From NCBI RefSeq assembly GCF_004571025.1, contig NZ_SPQT01000002.1:620001-684000 (forward strand): a DNA stretch of 64,000 bases, read 5' to 3'. The stretch comes from Bradyrhizobium niftali (lineage in GTDB: Bacteria > Pseudomonadota > Alphaproteobacteria > Rhizobiales > Xanthobacteraceae). A program made the translations under genes and the position numbers. The notes under the pieces were generated by a model. It saw nothing but the letters and a program-made list of their open reading frames with translations, was not told the DNA's origin and made no database searches. Of the stretch, positions 44,331 to 54,039 are shown one piece after another (within the stretch, counting starts at the first letter, position 1; each line of letters opens with the position of its first letter).

Positions 44331-47207
44331 ATGATCGAGAAAAATTACCAGCCCGCCGATATCGAAACCCGCATGTCCGTGGTGTGGGAGGACAGCCGTG
44401 CCTTCAAGGCCGGCCGCCCGGACCGCCGCGACGCAGTGCCCTTTACCATCGTGATCCCCCCGCCGAACGTGACGGGCTCGCTGCACATGGGCCACGCCCT
44501 CAACAACACGCTCCAGGACATCCTGTGCCGGTTCGAGCGCATGCGCGGCCGCGACGTGCTGTGGCAGCCCGGCACCGACCACGCCGGCATCGCCACCCAG
44601 ATGGTGGTCGAGCGGCAGCTGATGGAGCGCCAGCAGCCCGGCCGCCGCGAGATGGGCCGCGAGAAGTTCCTGGAGCGGGTCTGGCAGTGGAAGGCCGAGA
44701 GCGGCGACACCATCATCAACCAGCTCAAGCGGCTCGGCGCGTCCTGCGACTGGTCGCGCGAACGCTTCACCATGGATGAGGGCCTGTCCAAGGCTGTCAT
44801 CAAGGTGTTCGTCGAGCTGCACCGCGACGGCCTGATCTACAAGGACAAGCGGCTGGTGAACTGGGACACCAAGCTCTTGACCGCGATCTCCGATCTCGAA
44901 GTGCAGCAGACCGAGGTCAAGGGCAGCCTCTGGTATCTGCGCTATCCGATCGAGGGCAAGACGTTCAGCCCTGAGGATCCCTCGAGCTTCATCGTCGTCG
45001 CCACGACGCGCCCGGAGACCATGCTCGGCGATACCGGTGTCGCCGTGCATCCCGATGACGAGCGCTATCAGAAGCTGGTCGGCAAGAACGTCATCCTGCC
45101 GCTGGTCGGCCGCAAGATCCAGATCGTCGCCGACGACTATTCCGATCCGGAGAAGGGCTCGGGCGCGGTGAAGGTGACGCCGGCGCACGACTTCAACGAC
45201 TTCGAGGTCGGCAATCGCCACGGCCTGCGCCGGATCAGCGTGCTCGACAAGGAAGGTTGCCTCGATCTCCTCGACAACGAGGACTATCTGCGCGACCTGC
45301 CGGAAGGCGCCTCGCAATTCGCCGAGGAGTTCAACAAGGTCGATCGCTTCGTTGCGCGCAAGCGCATCGTCGACCGGCTGGAATCGTTCGGCTTCGTCGA
45401 GCGGATCGAGCCGCACACCCACATGGTGCCGCACGGCGACCGCTCGAACAGCGTGATCGAGCCCTATCTCACCGACCAGTGGTACGTCGACGCCAAGACA
45501 CTCGCAAAACCCGCGATCGCGGCGGTGCGTTCGGGCGAAACCAGCTTCGTGCCGAAAAACTGGGAAAAGACCTATTACGAGTGGATGGAGAACATCCAGC
45601 CCTGGTGCATCTCGCGCCAGCTCTGGTGGGGCCACCAGATCCCCGCCTGGTACGGGCCTGACGGGAAGGTGTTCGTCGCCGAGACCGAGGAGGAGGCCGT
45701 CAGCCACGCGCTCGGCTACTACGTCGAGCAGGAGGTCATCACGGCCGAGCAGGGGCGCGAGATGGCGCTCGACCGCAACAAGCGCGAAGGCTTCATCACG
45801 CGTGATGAAGACGTGCTCGACACCTGGTTCTCCTCGGCGCTGTGGCCGTTCTCGACGCTCGGCTGGCCCGAAGATGCACCCGAGGTGCGGCGCTATTACC
45901 CGACCAACGCGCTGGTGACCGGCTTCGACATCATCTTCTTCTGGGTCGCCCGCATGATGATGATGGGCCTGCACTTCATGAAGGAGGTGCCGTTCTCGAC
46001 GATCTACATCCACGCCCTCGTCCGCGACGAGAAGGGGGCCAAGATGTCGAAGTCGAAGGGCAACGTCATCGATCCGCTCAACCTGATCGACGAATACGGT
46101 GCGGATGCGCTGCGCTTCACGCTGGCCGCGATGGCGGCGCAGGGGCGCGACATCAAGCTCGCCACCAGCCGCGTCGAGGGCTACCGCAATTTCGCGACCA
46201 AGCTCTGGAATGCGTCCCGCTTCGCGGAGATGAACCACTGCGCCGTGCCCGACGGTTTCGAACCGGCAAAGGCCAAGGAGACGCTGAATCGCTGGATCGC
46301 GCATGAGAGCGCGCACACCACGCGCGAGGTGACCGAGGCGATCGAGGCCTATCGCTTCAACGATGCCGCCGGCGCGATCTACCGCTTCGTCTGGAACGTC
46401 TATTGCGACTGGTATGTCGAGCTCGCAAAGCCCGTGCTGCTCGGCCCGGACAGCCCCGCCAAGGACGAGACCCGCGCCATGGTCGCCTGGGCGCGCGACG
46501 AGATTTTGAAGCTGCTCCACCCCTTCATGCCCTTCATCACCGAAGAGTTGTGGGAGGTGACGGCCAAGCGCGACGGCCTGCTTGCACTGGCGCAATGGCC
46601 GCTGAAGCCCTCCGCCCCGACACCGGAGCAACTCGTGATGCTCGCGGCAGCCGCCGGTCCGACCGATCCGTTGATCTCGCCGGCCCTGATCATGCCGATC
46701 TTCGACCATGCCGACTTCACCGATCCCAAGGCGGAAGCCGAGATCGGCTGGGTGATCGACCTGATCACGCAGATCCGCTCGGTGCGCGCCGAGATGAACA
46801 TTGCGCCGGCGACGCTGACCGCCCTGGTGCTCGTCGGCGCCTCGGCCGAGACCAGGGAACGCGCGCCGCGCTGGACCGACGTCATCAAGCGCATGGCGCG
46901 GCTCTCTGACATCTCCTTCGCCGATCGCGCACCTGACGGCGCGGTTCAGCTGCTGGTGCGCGGCGAAGTGGCCGCGCTGCCGCTGAAGGGCGTGATCGAC
47001 GTCGCCGCCGAGCGCACGCGCCTCGACAAGGAGATCGGGAAGGCCGACGCGGACATCAAGCGCGCCGAGTCCAAGCTGGCGAACGAGAAATTCGTCGCCA
47101 ACGCGGCCGAGGAGGTCGTCGAGGAGGAGCGCGAAAAGCGCGAGGCGGCGCTGGCCCGCAAGGCCAAGCTGCTCGAGGCGCTGGAGCGGCTGAAGCTGGC
47201 GTCGTGA
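44331..47207 (+). CDS. valS: Valyl-tRNA synthetase
   Basis: A 958-residue class-I aminoacyl-tRNA synthetase charging tRNA-Val. The HIGH-type motif is PPPNVTGSLHMGHALN at about residues 44-59, and the KMSKS loop is GAKMSKSKGN. The editing CP1 domain lies in between (TTRPETMLGDTGVAVHPDD). The C-terminal arm is the coiled coil LDKEIGKADADIKRAESKLA found in ValRS. Length is normal and no truncation is seen. Transcribed from its own ATG 140 bp after popZ. The long minus-strand frame opposite it is an artefact of codon bias. Confidence 0.96.
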   Translation: MIEKNYQPADIETRMSVVWEDSRAFKAGRPDRRDAVPFTIVIPPPNVTGSLHMGHALNNTLQDILCRFERMRGRDVLWQPGTDHAGIATQMVVERQLMERQQPGRREMGREKFLERVWQWKAESGDTIINQLKRLGASCDWSRERFTMDEGLSKAVIKVFVELHRDGLIYKDKRLVNWDTKLLTAISDLEVQQTEVKGSLWYLRYPIEGKTFSPEDPSSFIVVATTRPETMLGDTGVAVHPDDERYQKLVGKNVILPLVGRKIQIVADDYSDPEKGSGAVKVTPAHDFNDFEVGNRHGLRRISVLDKEGCLDLLDNEDYLRDLPEGASQFAEEFNKVDRFVARKRIVDRLESFGFVERIEPHTHMVPHGDRSNSVIEPYLTDQWYVDAKTLAKPAIAAVRSGETSFVPKNWEKTYYEWMENIQPWCISRQLWWGHQIPAWYGPDGKVFVAETEEEAVSHALGYYVEQEVITAEQGREMALDRNKREGFITRDEDVLDTWFSSALWPFSTLGWPEDAPEVRRYYPTNALVTGFDIIFFWVARMMMMGLHFMKEVPFSTIYIHALVRDEKGAKMSKSKGNVIDPLNLIDEYGADALRFTLAAMAAQGRDIKLATSRVEGYRNFATKLWNASRFAEMNHCAVPDGFEPAKAKETLNRWIAHESAHTTREVTEAIEAYRFNDAAGAIYRFVWNVYCDWYVELAKPVLLGPDSPAKDETRAMVAWARDEILKLLHPFMPFITEELWEVTAKRDGLLALAQWPLKPSAPTPEQLVMLAAAAGPTDPLISPALIMPIFDHADFTDPKAEAEIGWVIDLITQIRSVRAEMNIAPATLTALVLVGASAETRERAPRWTDVIKRMARLSDISFADRAPDGAVQLLVRGEVAALPLKGVIDVAAERTRLDKEIGKADADIKRAESKLANEKFVANAAEEVVEEEREKREAALARKAKLLEALERLKLAS

Positions 47208-47213
47208 GACGCC

Positions 47214-47316
47214 CGTCATTCCGGGGCGATGCGTAGCATCGAACCCGGAATCGCGAGATTCCCCGGTGCGCAATTGCGCACCTGCGGTCTGGTCCTTCGG
47301 ACCATCCCGGAATGAC
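47214..47316. repeat. Palindromic intergenic repeat, class 3
   Basis: A 103-bp inverted-repeat element starting cgtcattccgggg and ending cccggaatgac, with several internal arms (gcgatgcgtagcatcg, gcgcaattgcgc, ggtccttcggacc). It lies between convergent valS and the glycosylase gene, where it could also act as a bidirectional terminator. A half-element with the same edge occurs at 31901-31919. Confidence 0.7.
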
Positions 47317-47318
47317 AG

Positions 47319-47921
47319 TCATTTCGGAAACGGCTTGCTCAGAAACTTCGAGCCCCTGACGCCATAGCGCCAGGGCAGCTCGACGGCCTTTGTGATGCCG
47401 ATCCGGATGCCTGTCGCCACCTCGAAATCCTCCGTCCGCGCATGCAGCGCGATCGGCGGCCGGTCCAGCGGCAGGGCGTTGTGCGCGATGGTGATGCCGA
47501 GCGCCTCGGTCAGCTTGCCCGGGCCCGAGCACAGCGCGTGCACGTCCTGGAGATGACGGCGGCGGCGCATGGCGGCGATGCCGTGTGTCGGCTCCAGCGC
47601 GCGGATCAGCACAGCGGCGGCCGAGCCTTCCGCCTCGCAGACGAAATTGACGCACCAGTGGATGCCGTAGGAGCGGTAGACATAGGCAAAGCCCGGCGGG
47701 CCGAACATGACCTGGTTCCGCGGCGTCGGGCCATTGTAGGAGTGCGCCGCCGGCTCGGTATGATGATAGGCCTCGACCTCGACGATGCGGCCGCCGACGC
47801 CGTCCAGCAGCATGGTGGCACCGATCAGGTCATGGGCGACCTCGCGGACGTTGCGGCCAAAAAAGGCGCGCTTCAGGGCCTTGCCGAGCCGCGGCGTAGA
47901 AGTCTTCGAGGTTGGAGCCAT
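47319..47921 (-). CDS. DNA-3-methyladenine glycosylase (AAG/MPG family)
   Basis: A 200-residue protein of the alkyladenine-DNA glycosylase family, which excises 3-methyladenine and other alkylated purines for base-excision repair. Family landmarks are [40 protein letters not shown] (with the catalytic-region Glu/Tyr), [20 protein letters not shown], and [11 protein letters not shown]. Length is normal for bacterial MPG. It is convergent with valS and divergent from lipA. The start ATG is at 47919-47921. Confidence 0.9.
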   Translation of the reverse strand: MAPTSKTSTPRLGKALKRAFFGRNVREVAHDLIGATMLLDGVGGRIVEVEAYHHTEPAAHSYNGPTPRNQVMFGPPGFAYVYRSYGIHWCVNFVCEAEGSAAAVLIRALEPTHGIAAMRRRRHLQDVHALCSGPGKLTEALGITIAHNALPLDRPPIALHARTEDFEVATGIRIGITKAVELPWRYGVRGSKFLSKPFPK

Positions 47922-48051
47922 TCGAGGTGAGAATCGCCTGAGAACTGAGCAGGATATTGCCCATATCTGCCATGTTCCCTGAAGCGGTGCGAGCCGGGTT
48001 GCGATGCCGGGCGAGACCGACTAGGTAGGACCTGAACAGACCGGACACCCC

Positions 48052-49008
48052 ATGGTCGTTATTGTCGATACCATCTCGAACCCGCTGCGCCCGCGCCACC
48101 CCGAAAAGGTGAATCGCCCCGATTCCGCTTCGCCGCCGAAGCCGGACTGGATCCGCGTGCGCGCGCCCAACACGCGCGGCTATGCCGACACCCGCAACAT
48201 CGTGCGCGCCAACGGCCTGCACACGGTGTGCGAGGAGGCGGGCTGCCCGAACATCGGCGAGTGCTGGGACAAGAAGCACGCGACCTTCATGATCATGGGT
48301 GACACCTGCACCCGAGCCTGCGCCTTCTGCAACGTCAAGACCGGCCTGCCCAACGCGCTGGATGCGGCCGAGCCGCAGAACGTTGCCGAGGCCGTTGCCA
48401 AGCTCGGTCTTGCCCACGTCGTCATCACCTCCGTCGACCGGGACGATCTTGCCGATGGTGGCGCCGAGCATTTCGCCCAGACCATCCGTGCGATCCGGGC
48501 CGCGTGCCCTTCGACCACGATCGAGATCCTGACGCCCGACTTCCTGCGCAAGGACGGAGCGCTCGAGATCGTCGTCGCGGCCAGGCCCGACGTGTTCAAC
48601 CACAATCTCGAGACCGTGCCGTCGCGCTATCTCACGGTGCGGCCCGGCGCGCGCTACTTCCATTCGATCCGGCTGTTGCAGCGGGTCAAGGAGCTCGATG
48701 CGTCCATCTTCAGCAAGTCCGGCATCATGGTGGGCCTGGGTGAAGAGCGTCACGAGGTGCAGCAGGTGATGGATGATCTGCGCTCGGCTGACGTCGACTT
48801 CCTGACCATCGGGCAATATCTCCAGCCGACCCGCAAGCATCACGCGGTCATGCGCTACGTGCCGCCGGACGAGTTTTCGTCCTATGAAAAGGTCGCCTAC
48901 ACCAAGGGCTTCCTGATGGTGTCGGCGAGCCCGCTCACCCGCTCGTCGCATCATGCCGGCGAGGATTTCGCGAGACTGAAGGCTGCGCGGGCAGCTCAAG
49001 CCCGCTGA
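48052..49008 (+). CDS. lipA: Lipoyl synthase
   Basis: A 318-residue radical-SAM enzyme that inserts two sulfurs into octanoyl groups of lipoyl-dependent proteins. The auxiliary [4Fe-4S] cluster motif C-x4-C-x5-C is [12 protein letters not shown]. The radical-SAM motif C-x3-C-x2-C is CTRACAFC, and the usual C-terminal serine ligand region is present ([14 protein letters not shown]). Length is standard. The following gene begins 6 bp downstream, an operon pairing often seen in alphaproteobacteria. Confidence 0.96.
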   Translation: MVVIVDTISNPLRPRHPEKVNRPDSASPPKPDWIRVRAPNTRGYADTRNIVRANGLHTVCEEAGCPNIGECWDKKHATFMIMGDTCTRACAFCNVKTGLPNALDAAEPQNVAEAVAKLGLAHVVITSVDRDDLADGGAEHFAQTIRAIRAACPSTTIEILTPDFLRKDGALEIVVAARPDVFNHNLETVPSRYLTVRPGARYFHSIRLLQRVKELDASIFSKSGIMVGLGEERHEVQQVMDDLRSADVDFLTIGQYLQPTRKHHAVMRYVPPDEFSSYEKVAYTKGFLMVSASPLTRSSHHAGEDFARLKAARAAQAR

Positions 49009-49014
49009 CGTACC

Positions 49015-49485
49015 ATGCATCGAGTTTCGAGCAAGCACCGCGTCAACCACAGTGCGTCCGAGATGTTTGATCTGGTCGCCGATGTCGAGCGCTATCCGGA
49101 ATTCGTGCCGCTGTGCAGCGCGCTGAAGGTGCGGCAGCGGATGGCGAAGCCCGACGGCACCGAGGTGCTGGTCGCCGACATGACGGTGTCGTTCAAGCTG
49201 GTCAAGGAGTCCTTCACCAGCCGCGTGACGCTCGACCGCGCCAACCTGAAAATTCTGGTCGAGTATCTGCAAGGCCCGTTCCGTAATCTGGAAAACCGCT
49301 GGACGTTCGAGCCCAAGGGTGAGGGCGTCTGCGACGTCGGCTTCTTCCTCGCCTACGAGTTCAAGAGCCGCATGCTGGCGATGCTGATGGGATCGATGTT
49401 CGATGCCGCCTTCGCACGCTTCTCCACTGCATTCGAGAAACGCGCGGATGCGATCTACGGACGGCCGAAGCTGGCGTCGACGTAG
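49015..49485 (+). CDS. Ubiquinone-binding protein, COQ10/RatA family
   Basis: A 156-residue START/polyketide-cyclase-like protein. The opening HRVSSKHRVNHSASEMFDLV and YPEFVPLC segments are typical of COQ10-domain proteins. These bind ubiquinone and support its delivery to the respiratory chain. Many databases label the same family RatA, from an E. coli ribosome-association factor; a toxin role is doubtful without an antitoxin partner, and none is adjacent. It is 6 bp after lipA and probably co-transcribed. Confidence 0.85.
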   Translation: MHRVSSKHRVNHSASEMFDLVADVERYPEFVPLCSALKVRQRMAKPDGTEVLVADMTVSFKLVKESFTSRVTLDRANLKILVEYLQGPFRNLENRWTFEPKGEGVCDVGFFLAYEFKSRMLAMLMGSMFDAAFARFSTAFEKRADAIYGRPKLAST

Positions 49486-49511
49486 CCTAGGCTGGGCACA
49501 CTCTTTCCGCC

Positions 49512-49596
49512 GTCATTGCGAGGAGCCCTTGCGACGAAGCAATCCAGAGTCATTCCGCGGAGGGATTCTGGATTGCTTCGCTGCGCTCGCAATGAC
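49512..49596. repeat. Palindromic intergenic repeat, class 2, copy 2
   Basis: An 85-bp element gtcattgcgagg...ctcgcaatgac. Its reverse complement nearly equals the element at 35567-35653, so the two copies are in inverted orientation about 14 kb apart. It lies between convergent genes and may double as a terminator. Confidence 0.88.
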
Positions 49597-49604
49597 AGTG
49601 GGGC

Positions 49605-50420
49605 TCAATCCACCGCTTTGACAACATCCGGCGGCTGCGAGGCGTAGTAGGCCGCGGCCTGCTCGATCTCCTGTGGCGTCATTGCGCGCGCGATGTTGCG
49701 CATCTGCTGGCTGATGTCGTTGCGCCGTTCGCCTGAGGCGAAGGCCTGGAGCTGGGCCTTCATGTAGGCCTCGGACTGGCCTTCGAGCCATGGGCTGCCG
49801 GTCTTGTTGTCGAGGCTGCCATGGCAGGCGCCGCACGGCGCGATGCCGCGGATCGGCGCGCCGTAGATGACGATGTTGGGTTTCGGCAGAAGCGGCGTCG
49901 GGTGATAGGCCGGCAGCCGCGGCAGATAGGCGTAGTAGTTCGAGAGGTCGGCGATCTCCTGGTCGGTCAGGTTGACGGCGAATGGCGACATCACGGCATT
50001 GGTGCGCGCGCCGGAACGGAAATCGTGCAGCTCCTTGTAGATCACGGCCGCATACTGACCGGCGAGGTTGGGCGAGTCCGCGCGACTGATGCCGGTCGGG
50101 CCGTGGCAGATCGCGCAGCGCTGCGCGAGCGTGGCGCCGCGGCCAATCGCCTCCTGGCTCGGACGCGACAGCGTGTGCGAGGTGAGCACGACATCCGAAA
50201 GACGCTTGCTCTGCTCGGGCGCCGTCACGCTTGCCGCGCGCCGCGGCACGCCGGCGGCGCTACAGATCGCATCCCAGACATTGGCGAACTGCACCCAGGG
50301 CTGCGCGAAGGGCAGCACGATGAATCCGGCAATCGCCGTCACGACGAGCATCACAGCAGTGATGCCGACGCCAATCTTGAAATGGCCGTTACGGAAGGTG
50401 AAGAGGTCGCGCGTGCTCAT
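49605..50420 (-). CDS. Diheme c-type cytochrome, last gene of the oxidase operon
   Basis: A 271-residue protein with an N-terminal membrane anchor or uncleaved signal (GVGITAVMLVVTAIAGFIVL) and two heme c attachment sites, CAICH and CGACH, each in a cytochrome c4/c553-like domain. It should sit on the periplasmic side of the membrane and pass electrons to the oxidase encoded upstream. The ATG at 50418-50420 overlaps the stop of the subunit I gene (TGATG), so the two are coupled. Confidence 0.88.
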   Translation of the reverse strand: MSTRDLFTFRNGHFKIGVGITAVMLVVTAIAGFIVLPFAQPWVQFANVWDAICSAAGVPRRAASVTAPEQSKRLSDVVLTSHTLSRPSQEAIGRGATLAQRCAICHGPTGISRADSPNLAGQYAAVIYKELHDFRSGARTNAVMSPFAVNLTDQEIADLSNYYAYLPRLPAYHPTPLLPKPNIVIYGAPIRGIAPCGACHGSLDNKTGSPWLEGQSEAYMKAQLQAFASGERRNDISQQMRNIARAMTPQEIEQAAAYYASQPPDVVKAVD

Positions 50421-52042
50421 CACTGCGCTCCCACATAGACGGCCGGCACCGACGTGCCCTCGGTCAGTGCCAGCGTCAGGATCGGATAGCCGTAATTGGT
50501 GATGGTCAGCGCGATCATCAGCGCCACCCACAGCGCGTGGGTGTTGAGCGCGACCGGCACCGTCGCCGGCTGGTGCACGGCCAGCGCAAAGCGATAGGGG
50601 CCGGCGTCAGCCTGTGGCGCACGCATCCCTCGGGCCAGAATGACCAGGAATATGATGCCTGAGGTCAGCAGGATGAAACCGCCAATCGCGGAGAACGTGA
50701 CGGAGAGCGCCTGCGGCGCGATCGCGGGATCGCCGAAGTCGAAATAGGCCATTCGGCGCGGCATGCCCAGGATGCCGACCCAGTGCCAGGGGAATGTGGT
50801 GACGATCATGCCGACGAACCACAGCCAGAGCTGGGTGCGGATCAGGCGAAGGTCGGTCAGCTCGCGCCCGGTGAGGTGCGGCCACAGATCATAGGCGATC
50901 GCGAAATACATGATCACGATGGCGCCGCCGAAGATCAGGTGGAAGTGGCCCGTGATCCACTGCGTGTTGTGGATCGATGCGTCGAGCTGATAGCTCATGT
51001 TGATGAGGCCGCCGGCACCGCCGAAGCCGAGCATGACGAACGAGAAGGCGAGCGCCAGCATCATCGGGTTGTCCCAGGGCAGCGCCCTGATCCAGCCGAA
51101 CAGGCCGCGCCCGCCGCGCAGCCGCGCGGCGATTTCGACCGAGGCGCAGATCGTGAACACGGTCAGCAGCGTCGGCAGCGCGACCAGCGCGGTGAAGGCC
51201 GAATGGATGAACTTGAAGCCGGCGCCGACTTGCGGATCGGCGAAGGTGTGGTGCATGCCGATCGGCATCGCCACCACCAGGAACAGGATGAATGAGATCC
51301 GCGCCATGGTGTCGGAATAGACCCGGCCGCCGATCGCGCGCGGCACGATAGCGTAGTAGGCAATGTAGGTCGGCATCAGCCAGAAATAGACGATGGCGTG
51401 CAGCGTCCAGGAGAAGAAGACACGGGCAAGACCGGCGTCGATCGTCGCCTTCAGCCCCGCCGCAACCGGAATGATCTGGAGCAGCAGCTCGAGCGCCGCG
51501 CCGACCGCGGTCCACGCCCACAAATAGGAGCCGGCGACATTGGCGAACATGGCGAGCGGCACCGGCGCGCCGGGATGGGCCTTTCGCCAGACGCGCAGAT
51601 TGACCGCCATCAGCGCGACCCAGACCCACGAGCCGACCACGACCAGGACGACGCCGAGATAGTAGAAGACGTTGCCGATCAGCGGCGGATAGAACGTGTA
51701 GAGCACCGAGGCGCGCCCGAGCGCGATCGGGATCACGGCCATGATGCTGCCGGCAACGATCAGCCAGAATCCGGCCCAGGCCCAGCGCACGCCGACCAGG
51801 CGCTGCTCCAGCGCGGACTCGCTGATGGCGTAGCCAAAGCCCATCGCGACCAGGGTCGGGAACACGTAGCCCATCACCGTGCCGTGCGCGGTCAGCGAGC
51901 GATAATAGAGCTCGGGGTTGGAGAGCCAGGTGCCGATCGGGCTGCGGATGAACATCTGCCAGGCGCCGAGCGTGAGCGCGACGCCGAACACGGCGAAGGC
52001 GAACCAGAAATGGGCGAGGATGAGCTTCCTATTGGCCAACAC
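50420..52042 (-). CDS. ba3-type cytochrome c oxidase subunit I
   Basis: A 540-residue heme-copper oxidase subunit I of the B (ba3) family, reducing oxygen to water at the inner membrane. Low-spin heme ligand H53 lies in LTAHGTVMGYV. The cross-linked His-Tyr pair is H215/Y219 in LHAIVYFWLMPTY, with CuB ligands H264-H265 (IGMHHTFADP). The heme ligands H366/H368 are in ITGHFHLIFGG. The Y-x-x-Y-positioned tyrosine and the WLMPTY segment distinguish it from the A family. Its start overlaps the subunit II gene by 14 bases and its stop overlaps the downstream cytochrome gene. Confidence 0.93.
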   Translation of the reverse strand: MLANRKLILAHFWFAFAVFGVALTLGAWQMFIRSPIGTWLSNPELYYRSLTAHGTVMGYVFPTLVAMGFGYAISESALEQRLVGVRWAWAGFWLIVAGSIMAVIPIALGRASVLYTFYPPLIGNVFYYLGVVLVVVGSWVWVALMAVNLRVWRKAHPGAPVPLAMFANVAGSYLWAWTAVGAALELLLQIIPVAAGLKATIDAGLARVFFSWTLHAIVYFWLMPTYIAYYAIVPRAIGGRVYSDTMARISFILFLVVAMPIGMHHTFADPQVGAGFKFIHSAFTALVALPTLLTVFTICASVEIAARLRGGRGLFGWIRALPWDNPMMLALAFSFVMLGFGGAGGLINMSYQLDASIHNTQWITGHFHLIFGGAIVIMYFAIAYDLWPHLTGRELTDLRLIRTQLWLWFVGMIVTTFPWHWVGILGMPRRMAYFDFGDPAIAPQALSVTFSAIGGFILLTSGIIFLVILARGMRAPQADAGPYRFALAVHQPATVPVALNTHALWVALMIALTITNYGYPILTLALTEGTSVPAVYVGAQ

Positions 52043-52592
52043 AGCTCAGCCTCCCGCCGCCCTTCGCACGATTGGCAAAGTCGGTCTTGTCGATCACCTG
52101 GACCTTGCCCCACATGCCCTCATGGCCAAAGGAGCAGAACTCCTGGCAGGGCATCAGATAGTCGCCGGTCCTGGTAAAGCGCATCAGCTGCTCGGAGATG
52201 TAGCCCGGCACCAGCATGGTGTTGACGTTGGTGCCCTGGACCAGGATGCCGTGCACGACGTCGGCGCTGGTGGCGCGGAGCGTGATCGGCGTATCCACGG
52301 GCACCACGATGCAGGCCGGCGTGAAGGAATATTGCTGGCCGATCGCGCGTACCGTGACGTTGCCGTTGGCCTCGAGCACGCTGCCGAGATTGCTTTCGAC
52401 GAATTCGCCCGAAAGATGAATGCGCGAGGGATCGGTGGTCTCGACGCGCGGCTGCGGCATGGTTGCGCGATGGATGCCGGCGAAGGCCGCCAGCAGCGCC
52501 ATGCCCACGATGATGATCACGGCAATAGTCGCCCAGCGCCGCTCGACGCGGGCTGCGACCTCGGCGCTGCCATGGGTGTCCTCTGCGCTCAT
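52029..52592 (-). CDS. ba3-type cytochrome c oxidase subunit II (CuA)
   Basis: A 187-residue subunit II with one N-terminal membrane helix (TIAVIIIVGMALLAAFAGI) and a periplasmic CuA cupredoxin domain. All CuA ligands are visible: H114 (VVHGIL), C149, E151, C153, H157 and M160 in MPCQEFCSFGHEGM. A single helix rather than two is typical of the ba3 class. The ATG at 52590-52592 is chosen because it overlaps the stop of the small upstream gene (TGATG). It receives electrons from cytochrome c. Confidence 0.92.
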   Translation of the reverse strand: MSAEDTHGSAEVAARVERRWATIAVIIIVGMALLAAFAGIHRATMPQPRVETTDPSRIHLSGEFVESNLGSVLEANGNVTVRAIGQQYSFTPACIVVPVDTPITLRATSADVVHGILVQGTNVNTMLVPGYISEQLMRFTRTGDYLMPCQEFCSFGHEGMWGKVQVIDKTDFANRAKGGGRLSCVGQ

Positions 52593-52765
52593 TGCAGCGA
52601 TCCGCGCGGCAGGAAGACGAACAGATAGAAGGCGAGCCACATCGCGACCACGCAGGCCGTGGCGATACCGGCGAGCACGATCGCGCCGGACGGGCCTTGC
52701 GCGACGACCTCCTCGACGGCCTGGTCGGCGGCGGCTGGGCTGGTCGGCGGATCGGAATTGATCAT
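52589..52765 (-). CDS. Small membrane subunit of the ba3 oxidase (58 aa)
   Basis: A 58-residue frame below common length cut-offs: it begins MINSDPPTSPAAADQAVEEV, has one strongly hydrophobic helix (IVLAGIATACVVAMWLAFYL) and ends FVFLPRGSLQ. The stop TGA overlaps the subunit II ATG. Position and topology resemble subunit IIa of ba3 oxidases, a single-helix protein that replaces the missing second helix of subunit II. It would be easily missed in annotation. Start ATG is at 52763-52765. Confidence 0.75.
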   Translation of the reverse strand: MINSDPPTSPAAADQAVEEVVAQGPSGAIVLAGIATACVVAMWLAFYLFVFLPRGSLQ

Positions 52766-52783
52766 GACGGATCTCTGGCGTCC

Positions 52784-54031
52784 TCAGTTCAGCGGTGCGG
52801 AGCGCAGCTCGTTGGCCTCGCGGGCCGAGACCGGCGTGCCGCGATTGCCCCAGGCGGTGCGGATGTAGGAGACGACGGCGGCGACCTCGTTGTCGGAGAG
52901 CAGGCCGGCGAACGGCGGCATCCCATATGGCATCGGATTGCCCTTGGTGCCCGGCGGATAGCCGCCGTTGAGCACCATGCGGATCGGGTTGACCGCCGAT
53001 TGCATCTCGATCGACTGGTTGTTGGCGAGCGGCGGCCAGTGCGGCGGCTTGCCTTCGCCCTGCGTGCCGTGACAGCTCGCGCAGTTCTTGTCGTAGACGG
53101 TCTTGCCGAGGCTGATCAGCAGGCTGCTCTCGGTGGTCGGCAGCGCCGAGCTCGCTGGCGGCGGAGGGGAGGGCTCCGAGATGCCCTTGAGGTACACCGC
53201 CATAGCCTTGGTGTCCGCATCATCAAGATATTGCAGGCTGTTGTGCACGACTTCGGCCATCGGGCCGTAGACGACACCGCGCGCCGAAACGCCGGTCTGG
53301 AGCAGATCAGTGATGTCTTTGATGCTCCAGTCGCCGAGACCTGCCTCGCGGTTGGACGTGAGCGAGGGTGCGTACCAGTTCTGCATCGGGATCAGGCCGC
53401 CCTTGAAGGCGTCCGATTGCGAGGTGCCGCCGAGCGCGTTGATCGGCGAATGGCACATGCCGCAATGGCCGAGCCCCTCGACCAGGTAGGCGCCACGATT
53501 CCATTCCGCCGATTTCTTGGGGTCCGGCTTGAACTCGCCCTCGCTGAAGAACAGCGTGCGCCAGCCGAGGATCAGCTGACGGTTGTCATAGGGAAAGCGC
53601 AGCTCGTGCGGCCTGTTCTTCTGGCTGACCGGCGGGATCGAGCGCAGATAGGCGAAAATCGCGTCGCTGTCGGCGCGCGTGACCTTTGTGTAGGACGCAA
53701 ACGGCATCGCCGGATAGATCAGCCCGCCATCCGGGAAGCGGCCGTTGTGCATGGTCTTGTAGAAGTCGTCCGCGCTCCACTTGCCGATCCCGGTCTCTGG
53801 ATCGGGCGTGATGTTGGAGGTGTAGAGCGTGCCGAACGGCGTCGGCATGGCGCGGCCGCCGGCGAACAGGCGGCCTTCCGGTGCGGTGTGGCACGCGGTG
53901 CAGTCGCCGGCGCGGGCGAGATACTCGCCGCGCGCGACGATATCACCGGTCTTGTCCTTGTCCTGCGCCTGCGCGGCCGTTGTGAACGCGGCGAGAGCGA
54001 GGAGCGTGATCGACAGTCTTGAGCCCATCAT
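52784..54031 (-). CDS. Triheme c-type cytochrome (dehydrogenase-subunit type)
   Basis: A 415-residue secreted protein with a signal peptide (LSITLLALAAFTTAAQAQ) and three heme c sites: CTACH at 44-48, CGMCH at 190-194 and CASCH at 317-321. The architecture matches the cytochrome subunit of membrane alcohol or gluconate dehydrogenases (AdhB/Gdh type), which passes electrons to quinone or to a cytochrome. No dehydrogenase gene is adjacent; instead it is placed in an oxidase operon. It lies 18 bp upstream of the small-subunit gene and 8 bp after the next cytochrome gene. Confidence 0.9.
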   Translation of the reverse strand: MMGSRLSITLLALAAFTTAAQAQDKDKTGDIVARGEYLARAGDCTACHTAPEGRLFAGGRAMPTPFGTLYTSNITPDPETGIGKWSADDFYKTMHNGRFPDGGLIYPAMPFASYTKVTRADSDAIFAYLRSIPPVSQKNRPHELRFPYDNRQLILGWRTLFFSEGEFKPDPKKSAEWNRGAYLVEGLGHCGMCHSPINALGGTSQSDAFKGGLIPMQNWYAPSLTSNREAGLGDWSIKDITDLLQTGVSARGVVYGPMAEVVHNSLQYLDDADTKAMAVYLKGISEPSPPPPASSALPTTESSLLISLGKTVYDKNCASCHGTQGEGKPPHWPPLANNQSIEMQSAVNPIRMVLNGGYPPGTKGNPMPYGMPPFAGLLSDNEVAAVVSYIRTAWGNRGTPVSAREANELRSAPLN

Positions 54032-54039
54032 CCGCCTCG

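Noticed and set aside
44229..47273. Minus-strand frame of about 1000 codons opposite valS
   Set aside because: Same antisense codon-bias artefact; valS on the plus strand has all its motifs.
49015..49485. RatA as a toxin of a toxin-antitoxin pair
   Set aside because: No antitoxin-like partner is adjacent; the lipA neighbour and sequence fit a ubiquinone-binding COQ10-type protein.
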